NCBI GenBank assembly: GCA_013115135.1
Contig: JABANP010000020.1
Location: 1-64,000, forward strand
DNA: 64,000 nucleotides
Direction: 5' to 3'
From: Perkinsus olseni
Lineage: Eukaryota > Perkinsozoa > Perkinsida > Perkinsidae
In this document: in pieces, positions 61,342 through 64,000 of the stretch
Layout: each line of letters opens with the position of its first letter
Position numbering within the stretch: the first letter of the stretch is position 1
Notes under the pieces: model-generated
Database searches by the model: none
What the model was told of the DNA's origin: nothing
The model's input: only the letters and a program-made list of their open reading frames with translations
Position numbers and translations under genes: made by a program

Positions 61342-62354
61342 TCAGTCTTCCTCTTCATCGTCGTCGGAGGTATCGCTGCTCTGATACCCCGACACCAATG
61401 CTCCCAGCGACCCTCCAACTTTCTCGTCATCATCGGCATCACGCTGTGGGGTGCTCTTTACTCGACTAGCATGTGAAGGCGAAGCATCCTTCCCTAGGGC
61501 CTCGGACTTCGGCTTAGCCTTGACCGCGATAAGACTAGTAGAAAACCCGGCTCGATGATGTGCCTGAGGGTTGACGGTCAGGTACTCTACGGTCCTCAAC
61601 ATGTTGCTGCTACTACTACCGCCGCCTCCTCCTTCTTGTAGACGGTGAGGAGGCTGCTATACCCAGTACAGCCATCTCGAGGGATTCCTAATGGAATGCC
61701 ATACGCATAATGATGACGACACCCTTCACCGATCAGCACCTGTTTAGACTTCCCTCGTATCTGTGCCTGTCGTGCTGCCTTCTGCTTTGCTAAAGCGGAT
61801 GTGTATCTAACACTCTGTTATGATTATCACCACACAAGTTGTGTGACGCAGCTAGTGTCACCATGACCAGCCTACTCCTGTTCATCCTCTGCCCTCACTC
61901 TTTTGGCAGCCCTCCTCTCCTTGGCCATAATGTCGAAATCATCCTCATCAAACCTTGGCATTGGATCATGACCGGACACTTGATCAGGGTCTAGAGCCGC
62001 TCTAGCAGCAGCCTCTTCGATAGCTGTGGCCTAGCACGGCACACAGTAGTCGTGGACAGGGTTAGCCACTGTCACTACCTCGAGGGAGCTCTCCACATTC
62101 TCGGCCATACCGCCCGCTTCACGACGAAACTCTGGTCGAGAATCTCGCATCCGTTGGCGCTGAGCGTCCTCTTTTGACCTGATATCTTTGCTCTGACAAG
62201 GACAAGGCCTCGATACCAAGGCCAGTGGCCATCGACTATCACCTGGGAGACTATACGACCATCAGCACCAATACCGGTAGTGAGGGATTCAGCTCTGGTG
62301 AAGTTCATTCCCACAAAACGACGACGGCTACTGTCGCTGTTGTTAGCGTCCATC
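61342..62354 (-). CDS. hypothetical charged nuclear-type protein
   Basis: The ATG at 62354 gives MDANNSDSSRRRFVGMNFTR then AESLTTGIGADGRIVSQ. An intron leads to SKDIRSKEDAQRQRMRDSRP, then AIEEAAARAALDPDQVSGHD, PRFDEDDFDIMAKERRAAKR and AKQKAARQAQIRGKSKQV. The last exon holds a low-complexity tail ending SLGALVSGYQSSDTSDDDEE near 61342. Charged helices with a Gly-Tyr/Ser-Asp tail recall small spliceosomal or proteasome-associated proteins such as FAM192A/PSME3IP1, but the match is loose and I do not assign it. It follows NOG1 closely on the same strand. Confidence 0.55.
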
Positions 62355-62593
62355 GACACTGGTGTAACAGAACACAGTATGTTGAGTAACGTTGAAACCT
62401 TCTCTATGGCTATGGTAGTAGAGGTACAAGTAACGTGATGATGGTGATGAGCGAATACGACGACGACGATGCTGATGATGATAGCCGTATGCGTCGACAC
62501 CATGCTGTCGGCAGGCGGATGATGACATCGAGAAGGATGGTCGAGGAGGATAGAATACAAGTAGTAGTAGTTGGTAGATACGTAGTGGCCATC

Positions 62594-64000
62594 TTAACGA
62601 CGATCCCTCTTGAAGCCCATCTTGCCAGAGAACAGATGCTTTGGCTTCTTCTCGGGGATATGATGATCTCCCTCTCCCTTCCTGGCATCTCTAGCGAGCC
62701 TCCTCTGCTTCTGTCTCTTGATGACCTCAGCAGTGGCAGCCTCCTCAACCTGATACACCATGCTTGATGATCGTAGACCTAAGCGATACTCATGATACTA
62801 CATTAAGGGAGGAGGAGATAACAGCAGTAGGCTGTTGCTGTTCTTCCTCATCCAGTCCAGCGACAGACCTCCGCCGTTTAAGAACAGCCCGCGACCGCAG
62901 GGCTTCCGTGTCAACATCATCATTACCTGACATAGCGATAACCAACCATCCTAAAAGTTCTCTATGCCACACCAAGTACTATTACCAATGACACGTAGAT
63001 GCTCAGCAACTTCCTCAGGAGTCTGCTTCTGCTGTCGTCGGATAGTACCGTAATGGTTGCGATTCTTGTTAAGTCTGTTCTCAAACTTCTGCTGTTCAAC
63101 CTTCTTGTGGATTTGCGATAGAGTATCCTTAGCATTCATCCACCTGAACGAAAGGCCTCATCTTTACCTATGCGAGTGCTTCCTTGACTACTACCGTTGA
63201 TGCTCCTCAGTGTCGTCAGCATCGCCCCACATGAGGGCCTCCTCCTCCCTCTCCAATGCTTCCAGCTTGGCATCGATATCAGGATCGACGAAATCGGCGA
63301 TGTTGTGGCCTAAGCGGTGAGCGTACGACTAAGCTGCTGCTGATGCTGGGAGGGATGATGATAGGCGTACCATCCATAATCTCCGGTACATTATCATACT
63401 TCCAATCCTCGTTCTTGAGATCCCAGTTCTTCCTAGTATCAACACTGTACACACCGGCACCTAACCGTCCAGACATGATAATTACCTCACCGGACTATCG
63501 ACTAACGCTCACCTCCATGACGTTCCATAAGCTGCTTCTCAGTCATCTGAGACTCGTCAACATCAGCATCAGGCAGCGTCTCCTACGGATGACGGTAACG
63601 ATAGTGTTTGGGCCAGCAGAACCCTTTCCTGTTACCTGCTCATCTTGCTGTTGGCGACCACGAACGCCCTAGGGGGATACAGGGTGGACGGTCAGCGCGT
63701 GCTTGAGTGGCGGTGACGTAGACCCTGAAAGCATACGAGAGGTCGACAACGATAGTCGGTAGTAGCTTCGTCGCTCCTACTACTACTACCTGTTCTTGAT
63801 GGCATCTACCTTACTGCTTTGAGCTACCTTCCTCTCAATCCTCTGCTCCAACAGCATATCACATGCGCGGTTCTTAACAGCATCGACACTGGGAAGGATG
63901 AAGATTACTCTAACCGGAAGGCAATCGCTAATCGTCTTACCCCTCCCTCTTGAGGCAGCTTGCTGGCAAGAACTCCAGAGCCTTGTCCTCATCCAACTTG
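62594..64000 (-). CDS. NOG1: NOG1 nucleolar GTPase, C-terminal part (runs off the right edge)
   Basis: This is the 60S ribosome-assembly GTPase NOG1/GTPBP4. The GTPase domain lies outside the window. Visible parts are VDAVKNRACDMLLEQRIERK, a NOG1-typical helix after the G domain, then WDLKNEDWKYDNVPEIMDGH, NIADFVDPDIDAKLEALERE, AKDTLSQIHKKVEQQKFENR and LKRRRSVAGLDEEEQQQPTA. The C-terminal exon gives DARKGEGDHHIPEKKPKHLF and SGKMGFKRDRR, the conserved end of NOG1, stopping at 62594-62596. Introns interrupt it at several points. A His/Met/Asp-rich frame on the opposite strand is a shadow. Confidence 0.93.

Noticed and set aside
62435..62767. Plus-strand frame rich in Met, Asp and His
   Set aside because: It is a shadow of the NOG1 C-terminal exon and of the adjacent gene on the minus strand.
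1..64000. CRISPR arrays, bacterial operons, insertion sequences, rRNA
   Set aside because: No spaced identical repeats, transposases or rRNA signatures were found, and spliced genes show the DNA is eukaryotic nuclear.

Overview
The window looks like nuclear DNA of a protist, most probably a perkinsozoan (Perkinsus-like) alveolate. Three things point there. A 22-nt sequence at 442-463 is nearly identical to the dinoflagellate/perkinsozoan spliced leader and is followed at once by a GT donor. Genes are dense, intron-rich (GT-AG introns of about 22-120 nt) and arranged in long same-strand runs. The proteins are ordinary eukaryotic housekeeping factors with divergent sequences. The species assignment is inference.

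Layout. Positions 1-2600 hold no gene I can support, apart from the leader-like element and an inverted repeat. From 2613 to 30658 about eleven genes in a row lie on the minus strand: an unknown protein, a beta-propeller-like protein, RMD1 (DUF155), RAD54, a 5'(3')-deoxyribonucleotidase, a GT4 glycosyltransferase, a secreted intronless L-asparaginase, the spliceosomal helicase Aquarius, PITHD1, an RCC1-repeat protein and a SENP/Ulp1 SUMO protease. A divergent strand switch (30659-30995) leads to a plus-strand run: LEO1, a Cys-rich membrane protein, an SLC35C2-like transporter and an unknown protein. Then come ALG10 and a multi-membrane-span unknown on minus. A second divergent switch (44818-45207) leads to RPS12, ERp29, a putative secreted protein, an MFS transporter and a long C2CD3-like gene on plus. 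The window ends with PUS1, two small unknown genes and the C-terminal part of NOG1 on minus.

The genes do not form one pathway. Themes are RNA processing and ribosome biogenesis (AQR, PUS1, NOG1, RPS12), transcription and chromatin (LEO1, RAD54, SENP), and the secretory pathway (ALG10, ERp29, SLC35C2-like, asparaginase). Tight same-strand packing together with a leader-like sequence fits trans-spliced mRNA maturation.

The most interesting observations are candidate ultra-short introns (22, 23 and 25 nt) that restore reading frames, introns flanked by short duplications suggesting recent gain, a degenerate copy of the PUS1 3' end just beyond the PUS1 stop, a roughly 1-kb internal tandem duplication in the C2CD3-like gene, and frame breaks at 6-nt homopolymers. 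Gene models were made by hand from reading frames and splice motifs. Exact exon borders are given only where both flanks support them.
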